From Bacteroidota bacterium (GTDB lineage Bacteria > Bacteroidota > Bacteroidia > Bacteroidales > Prolixibacteraceae): DNA of 14,170 bases. Made by a program: the position numbers and the translations under genes. The number at the start of each line of letters is the position of its first letter. The stretch's first letter is position 1. Below the pieces are notes generated by a model. That model saw only the letters and a list, made by a program, of their open reading frames with translations. It was not told the origin of the DNA and did not search any database. The stretch is from the NCBI GenBank assembly GCA_030695265.1, contig JAUYTA010000255.1, positions 1 to 14,170 on the forward strand, written 5' to 3'. Shown in pieces: positions 6,379 to 12,637 of the stretch.

Positions 6379-8259
6379 TTGAATATTCTATATCAAAAAT
6401 ACGATATCAACAATTGGTTGCCTACAACCAAAAAAGAGATCGAATCGCGGGGATGGGACAGTGTCGATATCATCTTTTTCACCGGTGACGCTTATGTCGA
6501 TCATCCCTCGTTTGGAGCTGCTGTAATAGGTAGAATACTGGAAGCAGAGGGTTTAAAAGTGGCGATTGTGCCTCAACCAAACTGGCAGGACGACTTACGC
6601 GATTTCAAAAAACTAGGCAAACCCAACTTGTATTTTGCGGTTACCGCCGGAAATATGGATTCGATGGTGAACCATTACACTGCCAACAAGCGGAAACGCT
6701 CGAACGATGCCTACACGCCCGGTGGAAAGGCTGGCCAGCGTCCGGATTATGCCGCAACTGTTTACTGCAATATCCTGAAAGATTTGTATCCTGATGTTCC
6801 GCTGGTTGTAGGAGGAATTGAAGCCTCGTTGCGGCGCGTTACTCATTACGATTACTGGAGCGACAAGCTGAAACCTTCGATTTTGGTGGATTCGCGTGCC
6901 GACATGCTTTTCTACGGAATGGGTGAAAAATCGATTCTGGAATATACTGAACTTATCAGGAAAGGAGTTGATTATAAGAAAATCACCAACATTCCGCAAA
7001 CAGCTTTTCTGGTATCGAAGGAAGAGCAATATGCCACCAATAAAAAGTGGAACAGCATGAAGTTGTATTCCTACGAAGAATGTTTGGAAGACAAAAAGAA
7101 ATATGCCCAAAACTTCATGCACATCGAGGAAGAGTCGAACAAAGTGGAGGCAAATGTTCTTACTCAGGAAGTTGGCACAAGGGAGGTAATCATCAACCCG
7201 CCATGGCCACCGCTGGAAGAAAAGGAAATTGACCGTTTTTACGATTTGCCGTTTACCCGTCTGCCCCACCCGCGTTATAAAAATAAGGAGGAAATTCCCG
7301 CCTACAACATGATCCGGCATTCGGTAAACATTCACCGCGGATGTTTTGGCGGATGTACTTTTTGCACCATTTCGGCCCATCAGGGAAAATTCATTGCCAG
7401 CCGTTCCGAAGAATCAATTATGAAAGAGGTTGATAAACTGGTGCTAATGCCCGATTTTAAGGGTTACATCTCCGATCTGGGTGGCCCGTCGGCCAACATG
7501 TACAAAATGAAAGGCATTCACGAGGAAATTTGCCGCAAATGCAAACGTCCTTCGTGTGTTTATCCTGATGTTTGTAAAAACCTGAATGTCGATCACAAAC
7601 CGATGCTGGATCTTTACAAAAAAGTCCGTCAGCATCCGGATGTAAAAAAGGCATTTATCGGCAGCGGCATTCGTTACGACATGATTTTGAAGGAAACCAG
7701 CGATCCGCAGGTGAACAAAAATAACATGGAATATTTGCGAGAAGTCATCAAGCACCATGTCTCCGGAAGGCTAAAAGTAGCTCCTGAACACACTTCAGAC
7801 CAGGTACTTGACCTGATGCGGAAACCTTCGTTCAAACTGTTTCACAAGCTGAAAAGGGTATTTGATGAGATCAACAAAGAGGAAGGCCTCAACCAGCAGC
7901 TGATTCCGTATTTTATTTCGAGCCATCCCGGTTGCGAAAATGTGGATATGGCCAACCTCGCTGTCGAAACCAAAAGTCTCGACTTTAAATTGGAACAGAT
8001 TCAGGATTTTACGCCTACTCCAATGACTTTGGCCACAGTAATTTACTACACTGGTTATCATCCATATACCATGCAGAAGATATTTACGCCTAAAAGTCAG
8101 AAAGAAAAGCTGGCTCAACGCAAGTATTTTTTCTGGTATCAGCGTGAAAATCAGCAGGAAATAAAAAGTGAACTGCTCCGTTTAAACCGAAAAGACCTGA
8201 TTGACGGGCTATTTGGTTCAGCCAAGAAGGAAGAACACAAACCAGTACGTCGAAAATAA
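6379..8259 (+). CDS. ygiQ: YgiQ family radical SAM protein, TTG start
   Basis: This 626-residue protein matches the YgiQ family (UPF0313) along its length. The N-terminal, cobalamin-binding-like region has FTGDAYVDHPSFGAAVIGR (34-52), AGNMDSMVNHYTANKRKRSNDAYTPGG (90-116, quoted in part) and GGIEASLRR (145-153). The radical SAM cluster motif is CFGGCTFC, cysteines 322, 326 and 329. A second cysteine group (C385, C388, C393, C399) follows. The C-terminal region has LKVAPEHTSD (465-474) and the basic tail typical of YgiQ. The reaction is unknown; some homologues are suspected of RNA or protein modification. The start is a TTG, because an in-frame TAG at 6373-6375 leaves only that codon to give the expected N-terminus before NNWLPTTKKE. 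It lies alone on the plus strand. Confidence 0.9.
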   Translation: MNILYQKYDINNWLPTTKKEIESRGWDSVDIIFFTGDAYVDHPSFGAAVIGRILEAEGLKVAIVPQPNWQDDLRDFKKLGKPNLYFAVTAGNMDSMVNHYTANKRKRSNDAYTPGGKAGQRPDYAATVYCNILKDLYPDVPLVVGGIEASLRRVTHYDYWSDKLKPSILVDSRADMLFYGMGEKSILEYTELIRKGVDYKKITNIPQTAFLVSKEEQYATNKKWNSMKLYSYEECLEDKKKYAQNFMHIEEESNKVEANVLTQEVGTREVIINPPWPPLEEKEIDRFYDLPFTRLPHPRYKNKEEIPAYNMIRHSVNIHRGCFGGCTFCTISAHQGKFIASRSEESIMKEVDKLVLMPDFKGYISDLGGPSANMYKMKGIHEEICRKCKRPSCVYPDVCKNLNVDHKPMLDLYKKVRQHPDVKKAFIGSGIRYDMILKETSDPQVNKNNMEYLREVIKHHVSGRLKVAPEHTSDQVLDLMRKPSFKLFHKLKRVFDEINKEEGLNQQLIPYFISSHPGCENVDMANLAVETKSLDFKLEQIQDFTPTPMTLATVIYYTGYHPYTMQKIFTPKSQKEKLAQRKYFFWYQRENQQEIKSELLRLNRKDLIDGLFGSAKKEEHKPVRRK

Positions 8260-8263
8260 GTTT

Positions 8264-8340
8264 ACCACAGATTACTCAGATTTTCACAGATTTATGACAA
8301 CGTAAGTTTTTTATCTGTGTCAATCCTTTTTATCTGTGGT
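8264..8340. repeat. Hairpin with CACAGAT units downstream of ygiQ
   Basis: ACCACAGAT (8264-8272) pairs perfectly with ATCTGTGGT (8332-8340), and CACAGAT (8285-8291) with ATCTGTG (8313-8319). A further related unit, CTCAGAT, lies at 8275-8281. The element begins 4 bases after the ygiQ stop and could end its transcript, but there is no classical T-tract after a compact stem. Its build (outer pair, inner pair, short repeated unit) parallels the CACATAG hairpin at 801-860. Confidence 0.6.
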
Positions 8341-8346
8341 GAAAAA

Positions 8347-8396
8347 TTCAATCTTTGTTTTTCAATCCGTTCAATCTTTTCAATCTTTTCAATCTT
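8347..8396 (+). repeat. Tandem 9-mer array TTCAATCTT
   Basis: Copies lie at 8347-8355, then (after 5 bases) at 8361-8369 (TTCAATCCG), 8370-8378, 8379-8387 and 8388-8396. The last three are identical and adjacent. The array ends 7 bases before the ATG of the DUF4197 gene, so it occupies its promoter or leader. Copy number in such arrays often varies between strains, which could change expression of the gene. Confidence 0.75.
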
Positions 8397-8403
8397 TTTA
8401 AAC

Positions 8404-9165
8404 ATGCAAAAAATAAAAATCATTGCCTTCATCTTTTCACTGTTCACAATGACTTCGTGTGCCGAACTCACCCAAATCGCGCAATCGGCCAATCAGAATT
8501 TACCCTTATCGAATGCCGAAATTATTGCCGGATTAAAGGAGGCGCTTTTGGTAGGCGCCGACAGTTCTGTGAAACGTTTATCGGCTGTGGATGGATATCT
8601 GAAAGATCAGGCAGTAAAAATATTGCTTCCGCCTGAAGCACAAACCATTATCGACAATGTTTCAAAAATCCCGGGCGGACAAAAATTGGTTGACGATGTA
8701 ATTGTACGGATTAACCGGGCAGCTGAAGATGCCGCGAAAGGGGCAAAACCAATTTTCGTGAACAGCGTTCGCGAAATGACTTTTGCCGACGGACTCCAGA
8801 TTTTACGTGGCCCCGACAATGCTGCCACCAGTTATTTCAAACTAAAAACATCGCAGCAACTCGCTGAACTTTACCGCCCCAAAGTGCGCGAATCGTTGAA
8901 TAAAAACCTGGTCGCAGGAATTTCTACCCAACAATCGTGGAACGAACTGACCACCAACTGGAACAAATTGGCGGGCTCGACAGTAGGAAAAATTGCAGGT
9001 TTTAAAACGGTTGACGTAAAACTCGAAGATTACCTGCTGCAACAAGCTTTAAACGGCTTGTTCCTGAAAATCGAAGAACGCGAAAAAGACATCCGCACCA
9101 ACGCCAATGCGCGGGTAACCAATATTCTGAAAAGGGTGTTTGGAAGTCAAACGGCAGTAAACTAG
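8404..9165 (+). CDS. DUF4197 domain lipoprotein
   Basis: The 253-residue product starts at the ATG at 8404, giving a lipoprotein signal peptide with lipobox MTSC (cysteine 19). An in-frame ATG at 8317 would add a stretch translated from the 9-mer array and bury the signal, so it is rejected. The remainder fits DUF4197: SNAEIIAGLKEALLVGADSS (36-55), IPGGQKLVDDVIVRINRAAEDA (89-110, quoted in part), KPIFVNSVREMTFADGLQIL (115-134), GPDNAATSYF (136-145) and LEDYLLQQALNGLF (207-220). Members are common in Bacteroidota and Proteobacteria; no function is established. It is expected to be anchored in the periplasm or outer membrane. Confidence 0.88.
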   Translation: MQKIKIIAFIFSLFTMTSCAELTQIAQSANQNLPLSNAEIIAGLKEALLVGADSSVKRLSAVDGYLKDQAVKILLPPEAQTIIDNVSKIPGGQKLVDDVIVRINRAAEDAAKGAKPIFVNSVREMTFADGLQILRGPDNAATSYFKLKTSQQLAELYRPKVRESLNKNLVAGISTQQSWNELTTNWNKLAGSTVGKIAGFKTVDVKLEDYLLQQALNGLFLKIEEREKDIRTNANARVTNILKRVFGSQTAVN

Positions 9166-9224
9166 TTTTATAATGATACAATATGGATGCGCCGAAAACA
9201 AATCTCATAGATTAGTTTTTTGAA

Positions 9225-9232
9225 TATCTTTG
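9225..9232 (+). promoter_or_regulatory. Possible -7 box directly ahead of the nucleotidyltransferase start
   Basis: TATCTTTG fits TAnnTTTG exactly and ends 4 bases before the ATG at 9237. If used, transcription would start at or just inside the gene, giving a leaderless message. No TTG lies at the usual distance upstream, so support is weak. Confidence 0.3.
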
Positions 9233-9236
9233 CTTT

Positions 9237-9551
9237 ATGAAACGGTCAGAAATACTCGATAGAATTAGAAATGGAATAATCCAACATGATCCAAAAGCAG
9301 AAATATTTCTTTTTGGCTCCCGTGCTCGTGGTGACAACCGAAAAGATTCAGATTGGGATATCCTTGTCATTTCGCCAAACGAAAAGATTACATTTGATTA
9401 TGAGTCAGAATTAAGGGATCCAATTATTGAACTTGAACTTGATTCTGGTGAAAGTATTTCTTTGTTGGTTTATTCCAAAAATGATTGGATAAAAAAACAA
9501 GCCATTTCACCGCTATTCACTAATGTTTCGAAAGAAGGCATCAGAATTTGA
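9237..9551 (+). CDS. Minimal nucleotidyltransferase (MNT), MntA-like antitoxin
   Basis: The 104-residue protein carries the DNA polymerase beta-like nucleotidyltransferase signature FGSRARGDNRKDSDWDIL (residues 26-43): G27-S28, then D39 and D41 as the metal-binding pair, with a candidate third acidic residue in the strand LELDSGESISLLVY (66-79). The small size and the HEPN-domain gene starting 1 base after its stop define the MNT-HEPN two-gene module. In characterised type VII systems the MNT protein adenylylates the HEPN partner and silences it, so this gene would be the antitoxin. Other MNT-HEPN pairs have unknown roles. The partners are surely cotranscribed. Confidence 0.87.
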   Translation: MKRSEILDRIRNGIIQHDPKAEIFLFGSRARGDNRKDSDWDILVISPNEKITFDYESELRDPIIELELDSGESISLLVYSKNDWIKKQAISPLFTNVSKEGIRI

Positions 9552-9552
9552 A

Positions 9553-9930
9553 ATGAAACAGGAAAATATACAATACCGACTAAACCGGGCAAATGAAACT
9601 TACCAGGATGCCGTTTTTCTGTTCGCAAGAGGAAGTTTAAATTCCAGTATCAATCGATTGTATTATGCTGTCTTTTATGCGACCATTGCGTTGCTACTGG
9701 CAAATGACATTGAGGTAAAATCACACAATGGCGTTAAACAGAAACTTGGAGAAGAATTTATCGCTAAAGGAAAACTATCGAAAATCCACGCCAAAACATT
9801 TAATATACTTTCCGACTTCAGACACAAAGGTGATTATGACGATTTGTTCGACTTTGAAGAAGAAATGGTTGAACGGTTAATTGATCCGGTGAAGGAATTT
9901 ATTGATGCAATCAACCAGTTAATTAGGTAA
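9553..9930 (+). CDS. HEPN domain protein (UPF0332 type), partner of the MNT gene
   Basis: This all-helical protein of 125 residues starts at the ATG at 9553, just after the MNT stop (TGA-A-ATG). An alternative ATG at 9523 would overlap the MNT gene by 29 bases and add an uninformative ten residues. Typical HEPN/UPF0332 features are LNSSINRLYYAVFYATIALL (29-48), HNGVKQKLGEEFI (58-70), SKIHAKTFNILSDFRHKGDY (76-95) and a C-terminal helix EEEMVERLIDPVKEFIDAI. In HepT-type toxins the RNase motif is R-x4-6-H; here the corresponding segment is R90-H-K-G-D-Y95, with no histidine at that spacing. The RNase activity of this member is therefore uncertain. Context supports a toxin or regulated partner of the MNT protein. 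Confidence 0.83.
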   Translation: MKQENIQYRLNRANETYQDAVFLFARGSLNSSINRLYYAVFYATIALLLANDIEVKSHNGVKQKLGEEFIAKGKLSKIHAKTFNILSDFRHKGDYDDLFDFEEEMVERLIDPVKEFIDAINQLIR

Positions 9931-10013
9931 ACGGAAAAGTATAAGGACAACTTATGATTCAAGAATCAATATCCATTGGTAGCTTGTTGCCAAGGGTTCA
10001 ATAAAAGGGGCTT

Positions 10014-10241
10014 TCACTTCCCCACAAAAAGCCGTCCCTGCCAGGTATCCTGTTCTACCAACAACTTTTCAAGCTTTGCGGTGAATTCAAAGTTTTTCAG
10101 TCCCCAGCGTGGTGCAATTAGCAGTTCGTCAGGAGCTTCGCTCACAAACCGTTCAACCACGATTTCAGGATTAAGCAATTCGAGGTATTTCACTACCAAA
10201 TCCAGATAGCTATCCACTGTAAACATCTGAAATTCCTCAGG
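10014..10241 (-). pseudogene. C-terminal remnant of a TIGR01212 (YhcC-like) radical SAM protein gene
   Basis: An open stretch of about 75 codons on the minus strand begins after a TAG at 10244-10242 (PEEFQMFTVDSYLDL), with its first ATG at 10226. It matches the extreme C-terminus of TIGR01212 proteins: NPEIVVERF, APDELLIAPRWGLKNFEFT and the ending DTWQGRLF. The N-terminal three quarters, including the CxxxCxxC cluster motif, is absent. It lies about 45 bases from the left end of the insertion sequence, but restoring the pre-insertion sequence does not bring the missing part back. Truncation therefore came from another event. A short expressed protein cannot be excluded but is unlikely to work as an enzyme. 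Confidence 0.75.
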
Positions 10242-10281
10242 CTACTGTAAGGCCAAAAGAAAAAAAAGTTTGTTTCTCAGG

Positions 10282-10286
10282 AAATT
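10282..10286. repeat. Target site duplication AAATT, left copy
   Basis: AAATT lies directly outside the left inverted repeat. An identical copy follows the right inverted repeat at 12627-12631. This is the footprint of a 5-bp staggered insertion. Confidence 0.85.
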
Positions 10287-10309
10287 CAGACTTCCTGACC
10301 TCTCGCACA

Positions 10310-12004
10310 TTAATTTGTCGCTAATTTATAAATCAACCTAAGATTTGTGCCTGGATATATTGTTTCAGAATCAGTCAGCAGTTCACAAAGTTTTTCCAAA
10401 GCACGATTATCCCTTGGGTTTGATAGGGAATATAGTTTTATTGTTAATATTTTTTGCTCGTAATCTGGGAATATATCGCCTTTGGACTTTATAATGCTTT
10501 TTACCAATGAACGGATTTCTTCTTGTTTTTTATAAATCTCGCTATTAAGCAATGCTGCAATTGTTGTTTCTGCCCGATAGCATATCATTTTTATGATGTT
10601 TTGAAACAGTTTGCCTTCCATGTCCAATTTTGTATATCGTATATTTTCAGGCATGTTTTTCACTTCTATTTTATACGGCTGCTTTTTGCGTTCCTCCAGT
10701 AATTTCTGTTCTTCGACTTTCAATTGGTTTATCTGGCTAATCTTGGTTATTTGCTTTTTCATGTAATGTGGCGAGGTTTCCAAGACACTGTTTATATTCT
10801 CTTCATTTAACAAAAATAGTTGGGCTTGTCTGCGGCTTATCTTTTCACGTATTTTCTTGATGGTTTGGGTTAGTTTGCTGTATATTGGGTTGACGACCAT
10901 CACCCCTTCATTTATTTGTTTTACAAGATAATACATCATACGGTCGATATCGTATTCTTGCCGGAGATACTTGAAAAAATTTTCCTGACACCAGCGGGCA
11001 AACATATAAATGGCGATCCAGGTTAGGCTCAACTTTCGGTTGGTGGTCAGTATGCTGGTTTGGTGGGAGTCTTTTGTTTTTTTTCGCACTTCCCGTATTT
11101 TCATGCCTTCCAGTTCTATTTCACGTTCGGCCAATTCCATTTTTACTTCATTGCCATCAACGGGGATGGAGTATTCGTGGAATTCACTTTCAGGCCACTT
11201 CTCTTTTACGTTCTTATTATAGGTCAGAACGGCAATCCGGTCGTTTTCCCAATAGCTTTTAAATGCTTTGGGGCTATATCCTTCGCGGTCAAATGTTAAT
11301 GTGAAACGAGGCAGTTCCGGATCATCCAACAGATCCTGTTCACTTACCGGAAGGGCTACCTGCTGCTTTAGCTGTGGTATGATTTGGGTTGAAAGCATTT
11401 CCCCCAGTTTTTCGTTTACTTCGCCAGTGACCACAAAATAGGGCATCCCCTGATGGTTGTTTACCCAAAACTCCATGATGGCCGGCATGCATAATTTCAA
11501 CCTGGATATGTGCTTTTTGCCAAGGTTGGCCTGATCCCCACAATATACCTTGGGATGCCCGTCGATATAATAAATCGTTGTCCCTTCTGCCTTTACCCAC
11601 TTGCTGGCCTGAGTCATGCCCCATTGTTCTGATTTGTTTTGCTGGATGATTTGCTTTAGTCTGGCCCTTAAACATTTGGCTTCAGGAATGCGGTCGAGTC
11701 CCAATAATTTCCCAAACTCGCCCGGACTGATGTGCCGTAGTTGTTCAGGATTATGGATACGGCAAAGGTACATGAAAGACAAAAAAAGAATGGTCGTGTC
11801 AAGGTGGTAATATACATCTTCTATCTCTTGATAGTGGGGCTTGTAATCCATCAGCCCTTGTGCCAAAAGGGCTGGCAACATTAACAAAACCCCGGCATGT
11901 TCAAGGCTTTGGCAATTCTCAAACCTGATTGGTGTCTGTTTCAATTCTCCCCGGCTGGCGGCAATCCGTTCTTCAATACGCGTAGCTCCTGTCCCCATTG
12001 CCAT
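10310..12004 (-). CDS. DDE transposase (ORF B of the insertion sequence)
   Basis: From the ATG at 12004 the frame encodes 564 residues; it is actually open from 12085, adding KKTLIQNPEVRQG...RNIIDFEAS, which looks coding and overlaps the HTH ORF. A catalytic triad is readable: D148 in YYIDGH, D239 in LTFDREGY and E341 in ARWCQENFFKYLRQEYDIDRM. The N-terminal part (LLMLPALLAQGL, about 40-51) and the long lysine-rich, coiled-coil-like C-terminal part (about 380-470) fit large bacterial DDE transposases carrying the RWxQENFFKY block. The stop lies 11 bases inside the left inverted repeat. With no clear ribosome-binding site, it may be made as a fusion with the upstream HTH protein. Confidence 0.85.
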   Translation of the reverse strand: MAMGTGATRIEERIAASRGELKQTPIRFENCQSLEHAGVLLMLPALLAQGLMDYKPHYQEIEDVYYHLDTTILFLSFMYLCRIHNPEQLRHISPGEFGKLLGLDRIPEAKCLRARLKQIIQQNKSEQWGMTQASKWVKAEGTTIYYIDGHPKVYCGDQANLGKKHISRLKLCMPAIMEFWVNNHQGMPYFVVTGEVNEKLGEMLSTQIIPQLKQQVALPVSEQDLLDDPELPRFTLTFDREGYSPKAFKSYWENDRIAVLTYNKNVKEKWPESEFHEYSIPVDGNEVKMELAEREIELEGMKIREVRKKTKDSHQTSILTTNRKLSLTWIAIYMFARWCQENFFKYLRQEYDIDRMMYYLVKQINEGVMVVNPIYSKLTQTIKKIREKISRRQAQLFLLNEENINSVLETSPHYMKKQITKISQINQLKVEEQKLLEERKKQPYKIEVKNMPENIRYTKLDMEGKLFQNIIKMICYRAETTIAALLNSEIYKKQEEIRSLVKSIIKSKGDIFPDYEQKILTIKLYSLSNPRDNRALEKLCELLTDSETIYPGTNLRLIYKLATN

Positions 12005-12059
12005 TGATGCCTCAAAATCAATAATATTCCGTTCTCCGGGGCTGCTGCCTTGACGGACT

Positions 12060-12524
12060 TCAGGGTTTTGAATTAGTGTTTTTTTTTAAGGTGCCACTTT
12101 TGAGATGATAACGTATGCAACTTTCGCTTACACCTAAGGTCTTGGCCGCCTTTAACTGAGACTTTCCATCATCCAATAATTGCTGTGCTTGCATGAGCAA
12201 CGGTTCAGTCATTTTATAACATTCCCCCCGGTGGTCAACCTGGTTAAAAAAGCTTTCTATCCCCTGTTTCCTGAGCTTTTGGGCATAACGCTCAACATTC
12301 CTTTGACTGATACCCAAAGCCCTGCTTATCTCTGAAGCATGACACAACTTGCTTTCAACAAGATTGGCTAGTATGTAACGGTAATTATTCGTACTATCGA
12401 CATGGTGGCAAAAAATCGGGGACCCATTGTGAAGATAATAAATGAAGTCCTCCTTCTTGAAAAAACCAACACTGCTGTTTATAAGCTTTGTGCTTTCTGG
12501 AAATATGGGCAGTTGCATTTGCAT
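12060..12524 (-). CDS. HTH protein (ORF A of the insertion sequence)
   Basis: This is a 154-residue protein with two helix-turn-helix segments: ASEISRALGISQRNVERYAQKL (about 63-84) and SQLKAAKTLGVSESCIRYHL (about 122-141). It has no catalytic motif and would supply DNA binding, either as a separate regulator or as the N-terminal part of a fused transposase. It ends LKKNTNSKP, where the two lysines are encoded in an A9 run (12079-12087); the transposase frame opens at that run and overlaps the end of this ORF by about 26 bases. Confidence 0.8.
   Translation of the reverse strand: MQMQLPIFPESTKLINSSVGFFKKEDFIYYLHNGSPIFCHHVDSTNNYRYILANLVESKLCHASEISRALGISQRNVERYAQKLRKQGIESFFNQVDHRGECYKMTEPLLMQAQQLLDDGKSQLKAAKTLGVSESCIRYHLKSGTLKKNTNSKP
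12079..12087 (-). promoter_or_regulatory. A9 run at the ORF A/ORF B junction, possible slippage site
   Basis: On the coding (minus) strand the HTH ORF reads TTA AAA AAA AAC ACT. Nine consecutive adenines lie exactly where the transposase frame becomes open, since the upstream TAA in that frame is formed by the TTA-A just before the run. Loss of one A, or gain of two, in the message or DNA would fuse the two ORFs. A plain -1 ribosomal frameshift would not. Confidence 0.5.
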
Positions 12525-12540
12525 ATGGCTATCTTTTTAC

Positions 12541-12548
12541 CAAATTTA
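12541..12548 (-). promoter_or_regulatory. Possible -7 box of the insertion sequence
   Basis: TAAATTTG on the minus strand fits TAnnTTTG exactly, 16 bases ahead of the HTH start at 12524. It overlaps one of two 11-bp direct repeats, so a protein binding there could control it. The nearest TTG is 29 bases upstream, too far for the standard spacing. Confidence 0.35.
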
Positions 12549-12569
12549 CGACAGTTTGATTTACGACAG
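12544..12569. repeat. Subterminal direct repeats ATTTACGACAG, 15-base period
   Basis: Two perfect 11-bp copies lie at 12544-12554 and 12559-12569, about 57-83 bases inside the right end of the insertion sequence. A related sequence, TTTGTCGCTAATTT, occurs near the left end (10314-10327) in the orientation expected for a symmetric element. These are candidate binding sites for the transposase or HTH protein. Confidence 0.55.
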
Positions 12570-12626
12570 ACCATTTGCAATCTATTTTATTTTCATGTAG
12601 TTATCCGAATGGGATCAGGAAGTCTG

Positions 12627-12631
12627 AAATT
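12627..12631. repeat. Target site duplication AAATT, right copy
   Basis: This is the partner of the copy at 10282-10286. Joining the two flanks across one copy gives CTCAGG-AAATT-ACTCTTT, the likely empty site, 6 bases after the kinase stop codon. Confidence 0.85.
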
Positions 12632-12637
12632 ACTCTT

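Larger units (their letters stand above)
10287..12626 (-). mobile_element. Complete insertion sequence, 2340 bp, DDE type, 12-bp inverted repeats
   Basis: CAGACTTCCTGA at 10287-10298 is matched by its exact reverse complement at 12615-12626. Both ends are flanked by AAATT (10282-10286 and 12627-12631), a 5-bp target duplication, so the boundaries are certain at base level. Inside are two leftward ORFs, an HTH protein and a DDE transposase, meeting at an A9 run, plus direct repeats near the right end. It sits 6 bases downstream of a histidine kinase stop. The family is not one I can name; the RWCQENFF block recalls large transposases of the IS4-like or unclassified groups. Confidence 0.9.

Noticed and set aside
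6613..7380. 255-codon open frame on the minus strand opposite ygiQ
   Set aside because: It lies wholly inside the well-supported ygiQ gene, has no recognisable domain, and its hydrophobic, cysteine-poor composition is what antisense reading of this gene would give.
8347..8396. CRISPR-like array
   Set aside because: The units are 9 bases and directly adjacent, with no spacers and no cas genes.
8317..8403. Upstream ATG extending the DUF4197 gene
   Set aside because: It would translate the 9-mer array into a Phe/Ser/Ile-rich lead and bury the lipoprotein signal peptide. The ATG at 8404 gives a clean signal and lipobox.
9523..9552. Earlier ATG for the HEPN gene overlapping the MNT gene
   Set aside because: Overlap is possible, but the ATG one base after the MNT stop gives the typical HEPN N-terminus and length.
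9931..10013. Possible small gene or RNA between the HEPN gene and the TIGR01212 remnant
   Set aside because: I see no ORF with a family match, no strong hairpin and no promoter-like element in these 83 bases.
12079..12087. Classical -1 ribosomal frameshift at the A-run
   Set aside because: The transposase frame is +1 (equivalently -2) relative to the HTH frame, so a -1 shift would not enter it. Slippage by one deleted or two added bases is needed.
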